Positions 36,933 to 45,444 of a stretch of DNA of 64,000 nucleotides are shown piece after piece; position 1 is the stretch's first letter, and each line of letters opens with the position of its first letter. The position numbers were made by a program, and so were the translations under genes. The DNA lies in contig NZ_VYKJ01000012.1 in assembly GCF_008710095.1 (NCBI RefSeq), positions 124,001-188,000 of the forward strand, read 5' to 3'. A model generated the notes under the pieces. The model did no database searches. It saw only the letters and a program-made list of their open reading frames with translations, and was not told where the DNA came from. This DNA is from Affinibrenneria salicis (GTDB taxonomy: Bacteria > Pseudomonadota > Gammaproteobacteria > Enterobacterales > Enterobacteriaceae).

Positions 36933-37406
36933 ATGCTGAATGACTGGCTGATGGACGATCATATACAGATCTGTTCGCGGGTAGATGACTGGCGCGAGGC
37001 GGTGCGGCTGAGCGCTCAGCCGTTGCTGCACAAAAAGATCATCAGCGCCGGCTATGTGGCGGCGATCCTGCAGCAGTGCCAAACGCTCGGTCCTTATTTC
37101 GTGCTGGCGCCCGGCATCGCGATGCCGCACGCGCGGCCGGAGGAAGGGGCAGGAGCTTTAGGTTTATCATTACTGAAAATCGACCAGGGGGTAGCGTTTC
37201 ATTCCAGAGATAACGATCCGGTATTTATCGTGGTCATGCTGGCGGCGCCCGACAGCCATAGCCATATTGAATTAATCGCGCAGCTGGCTGAGCTTTTCTC
37301 CAGTAATGAGGCTATGTCGTCATTATTTCAGGCGAAAACAAAACAGCAGATTAAGGATATTATTAACCGCCATTCCCTAAGCTTCGGGCAATCAGCAAGT
37401 GAGTGA
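36933..37406 (+). CDS. PTS EIIA component, ascorbate (UlaC)-like
   Basis: 157 residues of the mannitol/fructose-type EIIA fold, closest in layout to UlaC/SgcA: GPYFVLAPGIAMPHARPEEG with phosphorylatable His66. It receives phosphate from HPr and passes it to the EIIB encoded next. It is the first gene of the operon downstream of the two operators, with AGGAG nine bases before the ATG. Confidence 0.87.
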   Translation: MLNDWLMDDHIQICSRVDDWREAVRLSAQPLLHKKIISAGYVAAILQQCQTLGPYFVLAPGIAMPHARPEEGAGALGLSLLKIDQGVAFHSRDNDPVFIVVMLAAPDSHSHIELIAQLAELFSSNEAMSSLFQAKTKQQIKDIINRHSLSFGQSASE

Positions 37407-37660
37407 TCAATCGCTCAGAAAACGATTGGCATAACCTTATTGCTGGCCAAAGGGTAAATCTCATGAATGAGGCTTATTAACGCCGAGGGATCTGCCCGGG
37501 GAAATGACGCGGCTTAACAAGCGAAGTCAGCGCGTCTGCGGTTTGATGAATGGCGAATATATTAATACTGGTCATTGTTATCGTTCCGATATTACGTCTG
37601 TTCCGCCGCCAGAGTTTATTTCTGGCCATGTCTCTCTGCATACAGTTACAGGTGAATACT

Positions 37661-37942
37661 ATGAAAATTATGGCTATCTGTGGTTCAGGACTTGGCAGCA
37701 GTTTTATGGTTGAAATGAATATTAAAAAGGTGCTGAAGAAACTCAATATCGAGGCGGAGGTTGAACACTCTGATTTATCTTCGGCCACGCCCGGCGCGGC
37801 CGATTTGTTCGTCATGGCAAGAGATATCGCCGACAGCGCCAGCGTTCCGGCCGGCCAGTTGGTGGTTCTGAGTAATATCGTCGATATCAACGAGCTGGAA
37901 GCGAAGCTGCGCGCTTACTTTGAGGCTCATCCGGTTAATTAA
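37661..37942 (+). CDS. PTS EIIB component, ascorbate (UlaB)-like
   Basis: 93 residues: KIMAICGSGLGSSFMVEMNI with the phosphocysteine Cys7 in the CGSGLGSS loop. It accepts phosphate from EIIA and phosphorylates the sugar during transport by the EIIC. ATG 37661 follows ACAGGTGA. An in-frame ATG at 37550 would add an unrelated hydrophobic extension and is not used. A 254-bp gap (37407-37660) separates it from the EIIA gene, unusual for this operon type, and I see no gene there. Confidence 0.87.
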   Translation: MKIMAICGSGLGSSFMVEMNIKKVLKKLNIEAEVEHSDLSSATPGAADLFVMARDIADSASVPAGQLVVLSNIVDINELEAKLRAYFEAHPVN

Positions 37943-37965
37943 CCAGACAAAATAGCGAGGCGGAT

Positions 37966-39363
37966 ATGATTATCCAGGAAACGCTTAAATTTGTTGTTGA
38001 TATATTAAAGGTGCCCTCAGTATTAGTCGGGCTTATTGCATTGATTGGCCTGCTGGCGCAGAAAAAATCTTTTTCCGACGTGGTGAAAGGAACCGTAAAG
38101 ACGATTCTCGGCTTTCTGGTTCTGGCCGGCGGGGCAACGGTTCTGGTGGGCTCGTTAAATCCGCTGGGCGGCATGTTTGAACAGGCGTTTAGTATTCAGG
38201 GTATTATTCCTAATAATGAGGCGATCGTCTCTATCGCGCTGGAAAAATATGGCGCATCCACGGCGTTAATTATGGCCTTTGGCATGGTGGCCAATATCAT
38301 CGTGGCGCGTTTTACCCGGTTGAAATATATTTTTCTGACCGGACATCATACCTTCTATATGGCCTGCATGATCAGCATTATTTTATCGGTCGCCGGCTTT
38401 GATGGCATCCTGCTGGTGTTTACCGGCTCGCTGACGCTCGGCCTGGTGATGGCGTTTTTCCCGGCCATCGCCCAGCGCCATATGCGGCGCATCACCGGTA
38501 ATGACGATATCGCCTTCGGCCACTTCGGCACGCTGGGCTATATTCTCGCCGGCTGGATCGGCGAATGGGTGGGCAAGGGGTCGCGTTCGACGGAAGAGAT
38601 GAATCTGCCGAAGAATCTCAGCTTTTTGCGCGACAGCTCCATCTCCATTTCAATGACGATGGCCGTTATCTATCTGATTCTGGCTATCTGTGCCGGCCGT
38701 GAGTATGTCGAAGGCCAGCTGAGCGCCGGTCAGAACTACCTCGTCTACTCGATTATTCAGGCCATTACCTTCGCCGCCGGCGTCTTTATCATCCTGCAGG
38801 GCGTGCGGCTGATTCTGGCCGAGATCGTCCCGGCGTTTACCGGCTTTTCGGAAAAACTGGTGCCGAACGCGCATCCGGCGCTGGACTGTCCCGTGGTCTA
38901 CCCCTATGCGCCCAATGCGGTGCTGATTGGCTTCCTGTTCAGCTTCCTTGGCGGTCTGGTTGGTCTGTTCCTGCTCGGGCAACTGAAGATGGTGCTGATT
39001 CTGCCCGGCGTGGTGCCGCACTTCTTCACCGGGTCGACGGCCGGCGTGTTCGGCAATGCGACCGGCGGTCGGCGCGGGGCGATGCTTGGCGCCTTTGCCA
39101 ACGGTTTGCTGATCACCTTCCTGCCCGTCCTGTTGCTGCCGGTATTGGGCGCGTTGGGCTTTGCCAATACCACCTTCTCCGATGCGGACTTCGGCGTTAT
39201 CGGCATCGCGCTGGGCAATATGGCGCAGTTCCTGAGCAAAGAGGCGATCATGATCGTGATTGTCGCCATCTTCGCCGCGCTGGTGGCGCATAACCTGCTG
39301 GCGAAACCGAAACCGAAACCGAAACCGAAAGCGACGCCGGCCGCCGATCGGGCCGATAAATAA
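37966..39363 (+). CDS. PTS EIIC transporter, ascorbate (UlaA/SgaT) family
   Basis: 465 residues, the same length as E. coli UlaA, with 10-11 membrane segments. Family features include KVPSVLVGLIALIGLLAQKK at the N-terminus, NNEAIVSIALEKYGAST, YIFLTGHHTFYMACMIS and DDIAFGHFGTLGYILAGWIG. It is the sugar-translocating subunit. The substrate is not necessarily ascorbate, because no ulaD/E/F-type decarboxylase or epimerase is present and a transketolase follows instead. The C-terminus ends in a Lys-Pro repeat encoded by four AAACCG hexamers. Confidence 0.87.
   Translation: MIIQETLKFVVDILKVPSVLVGLIALIGLLAQKKSFSDVVKGTVKTILGFLVLAGGATVLVGSLNPLGGMFEQAFSIQGIIPNNEAIVSIALEKYGASTALIMAFGMVANIIVARFTRLKYIFLTGHHTFYMACMISIILSVAGFDGILLVFTGSLTLGLVMAFFPAIAQRHMRRITGNDDIAFGHFGTLGYILAGWIGEWVGKGSRSTEEMNLPKNLSFLRDSSISISMTMAVIYLILAICAGREYVEGQLSAGQNYLVYSIIQAITFAAGVFIILQGVRLILAEIVPAFTGFSEKLVPNAHPALDCPVVYPYAPNAVLIGFLFSFLGGLVGLFLLGQLKMVLILPGVVPHFFTGSTAGVFGNATGGRRGAMLGAFANGLLITFLPVLLLPVLGALGFANTTFSDADFGVIGIALGNMAQFLSKEAIMIVIVAIFAALVAHNLLAKPKPKPKPKATPAADRADK
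39304..39327 (+). repeat. AAACCG hexamer repeat (4 copies) in the EIIC gene
   Basis: Four perfect AAACCG units followed by a variant AAAGCG encode the Lys-Pro tail of the EIIC. Loss or gain of units would stay in frame. It resembles the Lys-Pro repeat DNA in dedD. Confidence 0.7.
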
Positions 39364-39379
39364 ACGAGGAGTGCTGGCT

Positions 39380-40225
39380 ATGATGAAAACCACAACGGAT
39401 ATTCGTGAATTACGTGAGTTTGCCCGACAGATCCGGCTGGAGACGCTGAAAGCGCTCACCCGGCTGGGCTTCGGTCACTACGGCGGCTGTATGTCGGTGG
39501 TGGAGGCGCTGGCCGTGCTGTATGGCGATATCATGCGGATTGACCCGGCGCATCCAGACTGGTCGGCGCGCGATTACTTCGTCCTGTCGAAGGGGCACGC
39601 CGGGCCGGCGTTGTACAGCACGCTGGCGCTCAAAGGCTATTTCCCGCTGGCGCGGCTGGCTACGCTTAATCAGGACGGCACCACGCTGCCCAGCCACCCG
39701 GACCGGCTGCTCACGCCGGGCGTGGACGCCACCACCGGTTCGCTGGGGCAGGGCGTCTCCATCGCCGCCGGCATGGCGCTGTCGCATAAACTGGCCGACC
39801 GCCCCAACCGGGTGTTCACCCTGCTCGGCGACGGCGAACTGAATGAAGGGCAGTGCTGGGAAGCGTTTCAGTTCATCGCCCATCACAACCTGCATAACCT
39901 GACGCTGTTTATTGATTACAACAAACAGCAACTGGACGGCCGTCTGGACGAAGTGATTAAACCGTTCGATCTGGCCGGTAAATTCCGCGCCTTCGGTTTT
40001 GACGTACAGACCATCAGAGGGGACGACATCGAGACGCTGCGGCGGCAGGTGGCGCCGCAGCGCCAGGGCGATGAGCGTCCGCTGGTGGTTATTCTGGACA
40101 GTATCAAAGGGCAGGGCGTGCGCTATCTGGAAAATCTGAGCAATTCACATCATCTGCGTCTGACGCCCGAGATTCAGCGGGAAATTGAACAGGCCATTAC
40201 AGAACTGGAGGCCACGCATGTTTAA
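39380..40225 (+). CDS. Transketolase, N-terminal (ThDP-binding) subunit
   Basis: 281 residues corresponding to the PP domain of transketolase: GHYGGCMSVVEALAVLYGDI, LSKGHAGPALYSTLALKGYF, TGSLGQGVSIAAGMAL and the Mg-ThDP motif LLGDGELNEGQCWEAFQF. Together with the next gene it forms a split transketolase, which moves two-carbon ketol units between sugar phosphates. ATG 39380 follows GAGGAG at good distance. Its place in a PTS operon suggests that it processes the imported ketose-type sugar phosphate. I recall a similar PTS-plus-split-transketolase set in Salmonella near ackA-pta. Confidence 0.9.
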   Translation: MMKTTTDIRELREFARQIRLETLKALTRLGFGHYGGCMSVVEALAVLYGDIMRIDPAHPDWSARDYFVLSKGHAGPALYSTLALKGYFPLARLATLNQDGTTLPSHPDRLLTPGVDATTGSLGQGVSIAAGMALSHKLADRPNRVFTLLGDGELNEGQCWEAFQFIAHHNLHNLTLFIDYNKQQLDGRLDEVIKPFDLAGKFRAFGFDVQTIRGDDIETLRRQVAPQRQGDERPLVVILDSIKGQGVRYLENLSNSHHLRLTPEIQREIEQAITELEATHV

Positions 40226-41180
40226 CGTCGTTACCCGTCTGGAAAAAGACAGCATTGAAATGCGCAAAGTGTACGCCAACATGGTGCGAGAACAGATCGA
40301 GCAGGCGCAGCCGATTATCGCGCTGGAAGCGGACCTGATGAGTTCGATGGCGATGGACGGCGTGCACAGGGATTACCCGCAACACGTGATCAACTGCGGC
40401 ATCATGGAGGCCAATGTGATCGGCGTATCGGCCGGTCTGTCGCTGACCGGACGCATTCCGTTCGTGCACACCTTTACCGCTTTCGCCAGCCGGCGCTGTT
40501 TCGACCAGCTGTTTATGTCGCTGGACTACCAGCGCAACAACGTGCGGGTGATCGCCTCCGACGCCGGCGTCAGCGCCTGCCATAACGGCGGGACGCATAT
40601 GTCGTTCGAAGACATGGGCATCGTGCGCGGCCTGGCGCATTCGGTGGTGCTGGAGGTTACCGACGCCACCATGTTCAACGATATCCTGCATCAGTTGATG
40701 GATCTGCAGGGATTTTACTGGGTCAGGACCATTCGTAAACAGGCGACGCGTATTTATCAGGACGGCTCTCGCTTCACGATCGGCAAGGGCAATCTGCTGC
40801 GCGACGGCACGCAGGTGACGCTGATTGCCAACGGTATTATGGTGGCGGAAGCAATGGCCGCCGCCGATATGCTGGCGCGGCAGGGCATCAGCGCGGCGGT
40901 GATCGATATGTTTACTCTCAAGCCGATAGACCGCGAGATCATTCAGCGCTATGCGCGCAAAACCGGCCGGATTGTGACCTGTGAAAACCACAGTATTCAC
41001 AACGGGCTGGGATCGGCGGTAGCGGAGGTTCTGGTCGAGACCTGCCCGGTGCCGATGCGGCGGGTCGGGGTTAAAGAACGCTACGGCCAGGTGGGCACCC
41101 AGGCGTTTTTGCAGCAGGAGTACGGACTGACCGCGCAGCATATCGTGCAGGCGGCGCGCGAGCTGGCGGACGGCGGCTGA
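40218..41180 (+). CDS. Transketolase, C-terminal (Pyr) subunit
   Basis: 320 residues covering the pyrimidine-binding and C-terminal domains: IIALEADLMSS, NCGIMEANVIGVSAGLSLTG with the catalytic Glu64 that activates ThDP, FTAFASRRCFDQL, GVSACHNGGTHMSFEDMGI and the C-terminal GRIVTCENHSIHNGLGSAVA. ATG 40218 overlaps the end of the N-subunit gene by 8 bp, so the two chains are made in step. It is the last gene of the operon, followed by a terminator. Confidence 0.9.
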   Translation: MFNVVTRLEKDSIEMRKVYANMVREQIEQAQPIIALEADLMSSMAMDGVHRDYPQHVINCGIMEANVIGVSAGLSLTGRIPFVHTFTAFASRRCFDQLFMSLDYQRNNVRVIASDAGVSACHNGGTHMSFEDMGIVRGLAHSVVLEVTDATMFNDILHQLMDLQGFYWVRTIRKQATRIYQDGSRFTIGKGNLLRDGTQVTLIANGIMVAEAMAAADMLARQGISAAVIDMFTLKPIDREIIQRYARKTGRIVTCENHSIHNGLGSAVAEVLVETCPVPMRRVGVKERYGQVGTQAFLQQEYGLTAQHIVQAARELADGG

Positions 41181-41231
41181 TCGGACGGCGTCCGCCGCCA
41201 TTTTTTGGACCATCGTTGTGATTACTGCGCT

Positions 41232-41266
41232 CCCGGGCGGCGCTACGCCGCCGGGCGCGTTTTTTT
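41232..41266 (+). terminator. Intrinsic terminator ending the PTS-transketolase operon
   Basis: CCCGGGCGGCG and CGCCGCCGGG pair around a CTA loop with one bulged base and are followed by CGCG and seven T. It separates the PTS operon from the ABC transporter operon. Confidence 0.8.
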
Positions 41267-41770
41267 GTCCGCGCCCGGCGCTGGCTCGCCAGCCACGACT
41301 ATCGGATTGCCGGCCGTTCGCCGTTATCTCATTTTTGTTCTCTTAATTTCAGTTTTCTTCAAAGGGAAATATTAATTCTATTTTACCGCCGGTTTTTCTT
41401 TTCCCCCACGCGTCATCTTTCCTCTCAAACGCCATGTCTCCGGGTGATGTTAATAATTTGTGAGTCTGGTTGCAAAAAATATACATCGGGAAATGGAAAT
41501 GTTATCTGCTACGCAAAAATATAATTTTTATTTTTCCACTAATTGAAAAAAATGTTTTGCTTGGCTTGTTTTTTGAACAGCGCGGCGGCTAATGAGGCGT
41601 CATGCCGGTTACGGTGGGGCGCGATGCGCATCCCCGGGCATGATGGCCGCTGGACGCCGTTGCCGTCCGCGCCGCCCCGCTATTGTCGGGGCGCTCGCGC
41701 GCTACGGCGATCAAAACGCATTTTGTCATTGTTTGTTAACCCTACCCATAACGATTACAGAGAGACGACA
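41267..41770. other. Leader region of the sugar ABC operon
   Basis: About 500 bp without a supportable gene. It is AT-rich between 41330 and 41560 and then abruptly GC-rich. TGTGA at 41459-41463 and TTGCA at 41470-41474 have CRP-site spacing, but the right half is poor. No second copy of the TAGCGCTA operator was seen, so this transporter may not be under the neighbouring LacI protein. Confidence 0.4.
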
Positions 41771-42712
41771 ATGAAAAGAATAGTTAACGTCAGCGCGACG
41801 TGGCTGGCTCTCAGCCTCTCCGCCAGCCTGGCCCACGCCAGCAATGAGCAGGTTGTATTCAGCACGCCCAACCTTGCCATGCCCTTTGAGGTACACATGC
41901 AGCGCACCGCGGTAAAAGCGGCGAAAGATCTGGGTATTAACCTGCAGGTGCTTGACGGCCAGGGCAGTTCTCCCAAACAGGTGGCGGATCTGGAAAACGC
42001 CATTACCCGCGGCACCCAGGGCTTTATCGTTTCGCCAAATGATATCAATGCGGTATCCAGCGCGGTGACGGAGATTCAGGAAGCCAGTCTGCCGGTGGTC
42101 ACGCTGGACCGCTCGGTCGTCACCGAGAAAAAAGTGCCGCACTTCGGCGCCAATAACTATAAGGGCGGGGAAGCGATCGGCGACTTTGTTAAGGCCCGAT
42201 TTCCCGACGGCGCGGATATCGTTTTGCTTACCGGCCAGCCCGGATCTTCGTCCAATATCGAACGTACCAAAGGCATTCGCGACAGCCTGAAGGCCGGCGG
42301 CGACAAGTACCGCATCGTGGCCGATCAAACAGGTAACTGGATGCGCTCCGAAGGGATGCGCATCGTGGAGAGCGTATTGCCCTCGCTGGCGAAGCAGCCG
42401 CAGGTGATTCTGTCCGCCAATGACGACATGGCGCTGGGCGCGATCGAAGCATTGCAGGGACAGGGGCTGAAGGCCGGGGAAGTGATGGTGACCGGCTTCG
42501 ATGCGGTGCCGGAGGCGCTGGCGCGCGTGCGTGACGGCTGGATGGCGGCCACCGCCGATCAGCGGCCGGGCTACGCCGTTACTACCGCGCTGACCCAACT
42601 GACGGAAAATCTTCGTAATAAAACGCCGATTAACGGCGTGGACTATCCCCCCACCATGATTACCCAAAGCAATCTGCAGGAGGCGGAACGGATCGCCGAG
42701 GCCGGCAAGTAA
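41771..42712 (+). CDS. Sugar ABC transporter periplasmic binding protein (RbsB-like)
   Basis: 313 residues with a signal peptide (MKRIVNVSATWLALSLSASL, cut after AHA). The mature part is a type-1 periplasmic binding protein: VVFSTPNLAMPFEVHMQRTA, TQGFIVSPNDINAVSSAV, VTLDRSVV, FGANNYKGGEAIGDF, VILSANDDMALGAIEAL and VMVTGFDAVPEAL, as in the ribose/galactose/inositol group. It delivers a monosaccharide or polyol to the permease encoded downstream. ATG 41771 is chosen for the signal peptide and preceding GAGAGACG. Confidence 0.88.
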   Translation: MKRIVNVSATWLALSLSASLAHASNEQVVFSTPNLAMPFEVHMQRTAVKAAKDLGINLQVLDGQGSSPKQVADLENAITRGTQGFIVSPNDINAVSSAVTEIQEASLPVVTLDRSVVTEKKVPHFGANNYKGGEAIGDFVKARFPDGADIVLLTGQPGSSSNIERTKGIRDSLKAGGDKYRIVADQTGNWMRSEGMRIVESVLPSLAKQPQVILSANDDMALGAIEALQGQGLKAGEVMVTGFDAVPEALARVRDGWMAATADQRPGYAVTTALTQLTENLRNKTPINGVDYPPTMITQSNLQEAERIAEAGK

Positions 42713-42816
42713 CGGCCCTGGCCAACGTCGCCCTGCCGGGCAGGGCGGAATGAATCAGGCGGCCGTCCGGGCCGGCACGCCGTGCCGCCGACGGCTGTCA
42801 CGGCAGGAGGTAGTCG

Positions 42817-44364
42817 ATGACCGAACCTTTATTAAATATTACCGATCTGGCCAAAAGTTTCTCCGGCGTCTGGGCGCTGAATAAAGTGCAGCTCAGCGTA
42901 CGGCCGGGCGAGATTCACGCGCTGCTGGGCGAGAACGGCGCCGGTAAGTCCACGCTGTTGAAAGCGCTGTCGGGCGCGCAGCCGCAGACCAGCGGAGAGA
43001 TCCGGTTCGACGGTCGTTCGCTGTCGCCGTTGGATTCGCCGGTCGAGCGACAGAATATGGGCATTATCACCATTTATCAGGAGTTTAATCTGCTGCCTAA
43101 CATGACGGTGGCGGAAAACATGTTTCTGGGCCGCGAGCCGCGCTATCGCAATCTGTTGGTCGATGAGGCGGCGGTCAACCAGGAGGCGGGCAGCGTACTG
43201 TCGTATCTGAAATTGACGATAGAACCGACCACGCAGATCGCGCGCCTGAGCGTGGCGCAACAGCAGATGGTGGAGATTGCCCGCGCGCTGACGCTTAACG
43301 CCCGGTTGATCATCATGGACGAACCTTCCGCCGCGCTGAGCGACAGCGAAGTGGAGAGTCTGCACCGCGTGGTGCGGGAACTGAAAGCGCGCGGCGTCAG
43401 CGTGATCTATGTGACGCACCGGCTGCACGAGGTATTTCAGCTTTGCGATCGCTTCACCGTCCTGCAGGACGGGCGCTATACCGGCTCGGGTAATGTGGCC
43501 GAGATGCACGTAGCGGAAATTATCCGCATGATGGTCGGTCGCGATGTGGTGTTCGATCGCCGGCCCGCCGCGCAAACCCGGCACCGCGACAAGCCCGTTC
43601 GCCTGGCGGTGCGCGGGCTGAGCCGGGAAAAGCCGCCGCTGGATCCGCACGGCATCGCCCTGCAGAACATCAGCTTCGAGGTGCATCAGGGGGAAGTGTT
43701 GGGTCTCGCCGGTCTGGTCGGGGCGGGGCGCACCGAGGTGGCGCGCTGCCTGTTTGGCGCGGATCGCTTCGCCTGCGGGGAGTTTCTGCTCGACGGCCAG
43801 CCTTATGTGCCGCTCAACCCGCAGCATGCGCTGGCGCAGGGCATCGCGCTGGTGCCGGAAGACCGTAAGAAAGAGGGCGCGGTGCTGGGCCTGTCCATTC
43901 GCGAAAACATCACGCTTTCCAGCCTTTCCGGGCTGCTGCGCTGGCGCTGGTTTACCAGCAAGAGCAAGGAAGATCGGCTGATCGAACATTATCGTCAGGC
44001 GCTGCAGATCAAAATGGTCAACAGCGAGCAGGCGGTGCGAAAACTGTCCGGCGGCAACCAGCAGAAGATAATCCTGGCGCGCTGTATGGCGATGGAGCCC
44101 AAAGTGCTGATCGTGGACGAGCCGACGCGCGGCATTGATGTCGGCACTAAATCCGAGGTTCACCAGGTCCTGTTTGATATGGCCAGCCGGGGCGTGGCCG
44201 TGGTGGTGATTTCCTCCGATTTACCGGAGGTCATGGCCATTGCCGATCGCATTATCACCCTGAGCGAAGGGCGGGTGACCGGTGAAATACACGGCGATGA
44301 CGCGACCGAAGAGAGGCTGATGACCATGATGGCCATCTGCCATGACGCACCACATGCAGCATAA
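42817..44364 (+). CDS. Sugar ABC transporter ATP-binding protein (RbsA-like)
   Basis: 515 residues with two fused nucleotide-binding domains. The first has an intact Walker A (LLGENGAGKSTLLKAL) and Walker B (LIIMDEPSAALSD), with LSVAQQQMVEIARAL as the signature region. The second has a degenerate P-loop (GLVGAGRTEVARCL) but an intact LSGGNQQKIILARCM and VLIVDEPTRGID, the standard asymmetry of the RbsA/MglA/XylG class. It powers import with the following permease. Good Shine-Dalgarno (GGAGGTAG). Confidence 0.93.
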   Translation: MTEPLLNITDLAKSFSGVWALNKVQLSVRPGEIHALLGENGAGKSTLLKALSGAQPQTSGEIRFDGRSLSPLDSPVERQNMGIITIYQEFNLLPNMTVAENMFLGREPRYRNLLVDEAAVNQEAGSVLSYLKLTIEPTTQIARLSVAQQQMVEIARALTLNARLIIMDEPSAALSDSEVESLHRVVRELKARGVSVIYVTHRLHEVFQLCDRFTVLQDGRYTGSGNVAEMHVAEIIRMMVGRDVVFDRRPAAQTRHRDKPVRLAVRGLSREKPPLDPHGIALQNISFEVHQGEVLGLAGLVGAGRTEVARCLFGADRFACGEFLLDGQPYVPLNPQHALAQGIALVPEDRKKEGAVLGLSIRENITLSSLSGLLRWRWFTSKSKEDRLIEHYRQALQIKMVNSEQAVRKLSGGNQQKIILARCMAMEPKVLIVDEPTRGIDVGTKSEVHQVLFDMASRGVAVVVISSDLPEVMAIADRIITLSEGRVTGEIHGDDATEERLMTMMAICHDAPHAA

Positions 44365-44378
44365 CGGAGGCTACTGAT

Positions 44379-45404
44379 ATGCAGCCGCTTTCTAAGACGC
44401 AGACCCAGGCGAAGGTCCACGGTCGTTTTGACCCCATTGCCTTTTTTGAACGATTCGGCGTGTTTTTTTTCATGATCCTGCTGCTGATCTTCTTTCAACT
44501 GCAGAACAGCAATTTCCTGAGCGAACGGAATATCGTCAACATTCTGACCGAGGTATCCATCTACGGCATCATGGCGGTCGGCATGACGTTCGTCATCCTT
44601 ACCGCCGGCATCGATCTGTCGGTCGGTTCGATTCTGGCCGTCTGCGCCATGATGGCGGCCAGCGTGATTAAAGGCGATAACTTTACCACGGTGGACGCGG
44701 AGGCCTGGAACGGCATGAGCTGGCTGCCCGGCCTCGCCATCTGTCTGGCGATGGGGACGGTTATCGGCCTGCTGCACGGGCTGGGGGTGACGCGCCTGCG
44801 CCTGCCGCCGTTTATCGTTACGCTCGGCGGCATGACTATCTGGCGCGGGCTGACGCTGGTGATTAACGACGGCGCGCCGATCGCCGGTTTCGATCCCGGC
44901 TATCGCTGGTGGGGGAGAGGCGAGCTGCTCGGCATCTCTATTCCCATCTGGATTTTTGCCCTGGTGGCGATCGCTGGCTACCTGGCGCTGCATAAAACCC
45001 GCTGGGGGCGCTTCGTCTATGCCATCGGCGGCAACCCGGAGGCGGCCCGACTGGCCGGCGTCAACGTTAATCGGGTGCTGGTCAGCGTGTATGTGGCGAT
45101 CGGCTTTCTGGCCGGGCTGGCCGGTTTTGTGCTAAGTGCGCGGCTCGGCAGCGCCGAGGCGGTGGCCGGCATCACGTTCGAACTGCGCGTGATCGCCTCG
45201 GTGGTAATCGGCGGGACCTCGCTGATGGGGGGCTATGGCCGGATCAGCGGAACCATTATCGGGTCGATCATTATGGGGATTCTGATCAACGGGCTGGTGC
45301 TGATGAATGTTTCGGCCTACTACCAGCAGATTATCACCGGGCTGATTATCGTGCTGGCCGTGGCTTTTGATACCTATGCGAAGAGCCGGCGCGGCGCCAT
45401 CTGA
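44379..45404 (+). CDS. Sugar ABC transporter permease (RbsC-like)
   Basis: 341 residues with about ten membrane segments and the BPD_transp_2 signatures (VGMTFVILTAGIDLSVGSIL, RLPPFIVTLGGMTIWRGLTL, NPEAARLAGVNVNRVLVSVY, VIASVVIGGTSLMGGYGRIS). It forms the channel of the importer as a homodimer. It starts 14 bp after the ATPase gene and is followed 40 bp later by the dehydrogenase. Confidence 0.92.
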   Translation: MQPLSKTQTQAKVHGRFDPIAFFERFGVFFFMILLLIFFQLQNSNFLSERNIVNILTEVSIYGIMAVGMTFVILTAGIDLSVGSILAVCAMMAASVIKGDNFTTVDAEAWNGMSWLPGLAICLAMGTVIGLLHGLGVTRLRLPPFIVTLGGMTIWRGLTLVINDGAPIAGFDPGYRWWGRGELLGISIPIWIFALVAIAGYLALHKTRWGRFVYAIGGNPEAARLAGVNVNRVLVSVYVAIGFLAGLAGFVLSARLGSAEAVAGITFELRVIASVVIGGTSLMGGYGRISGTIIGSIIMGILINGLVLMNVSAYYQQIITGLIIVLAVAFDTYAKSRRGAI

Positions 45405-45444
45405 CGGGGCGGTTCAGGTGATATCAGCAGAGAGGCGAGGGAAT

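Noticed and set aside
37550..37660. N-terminal hydrophobic extension of the EIIB gene from ATG 37550
   Set aside because: EIIB proteins of this family begin directly at MKIMAICGSG. ATG 37661 has its own ribosome-binding site, and the extension resembles nothing.
41459..41474. CRP site TGTGA-N6-TTGCA before the sugar ABC operon
   Set aside because: The left half is good but the right half has two mismatches in five; it is noted only as a weak possibility.
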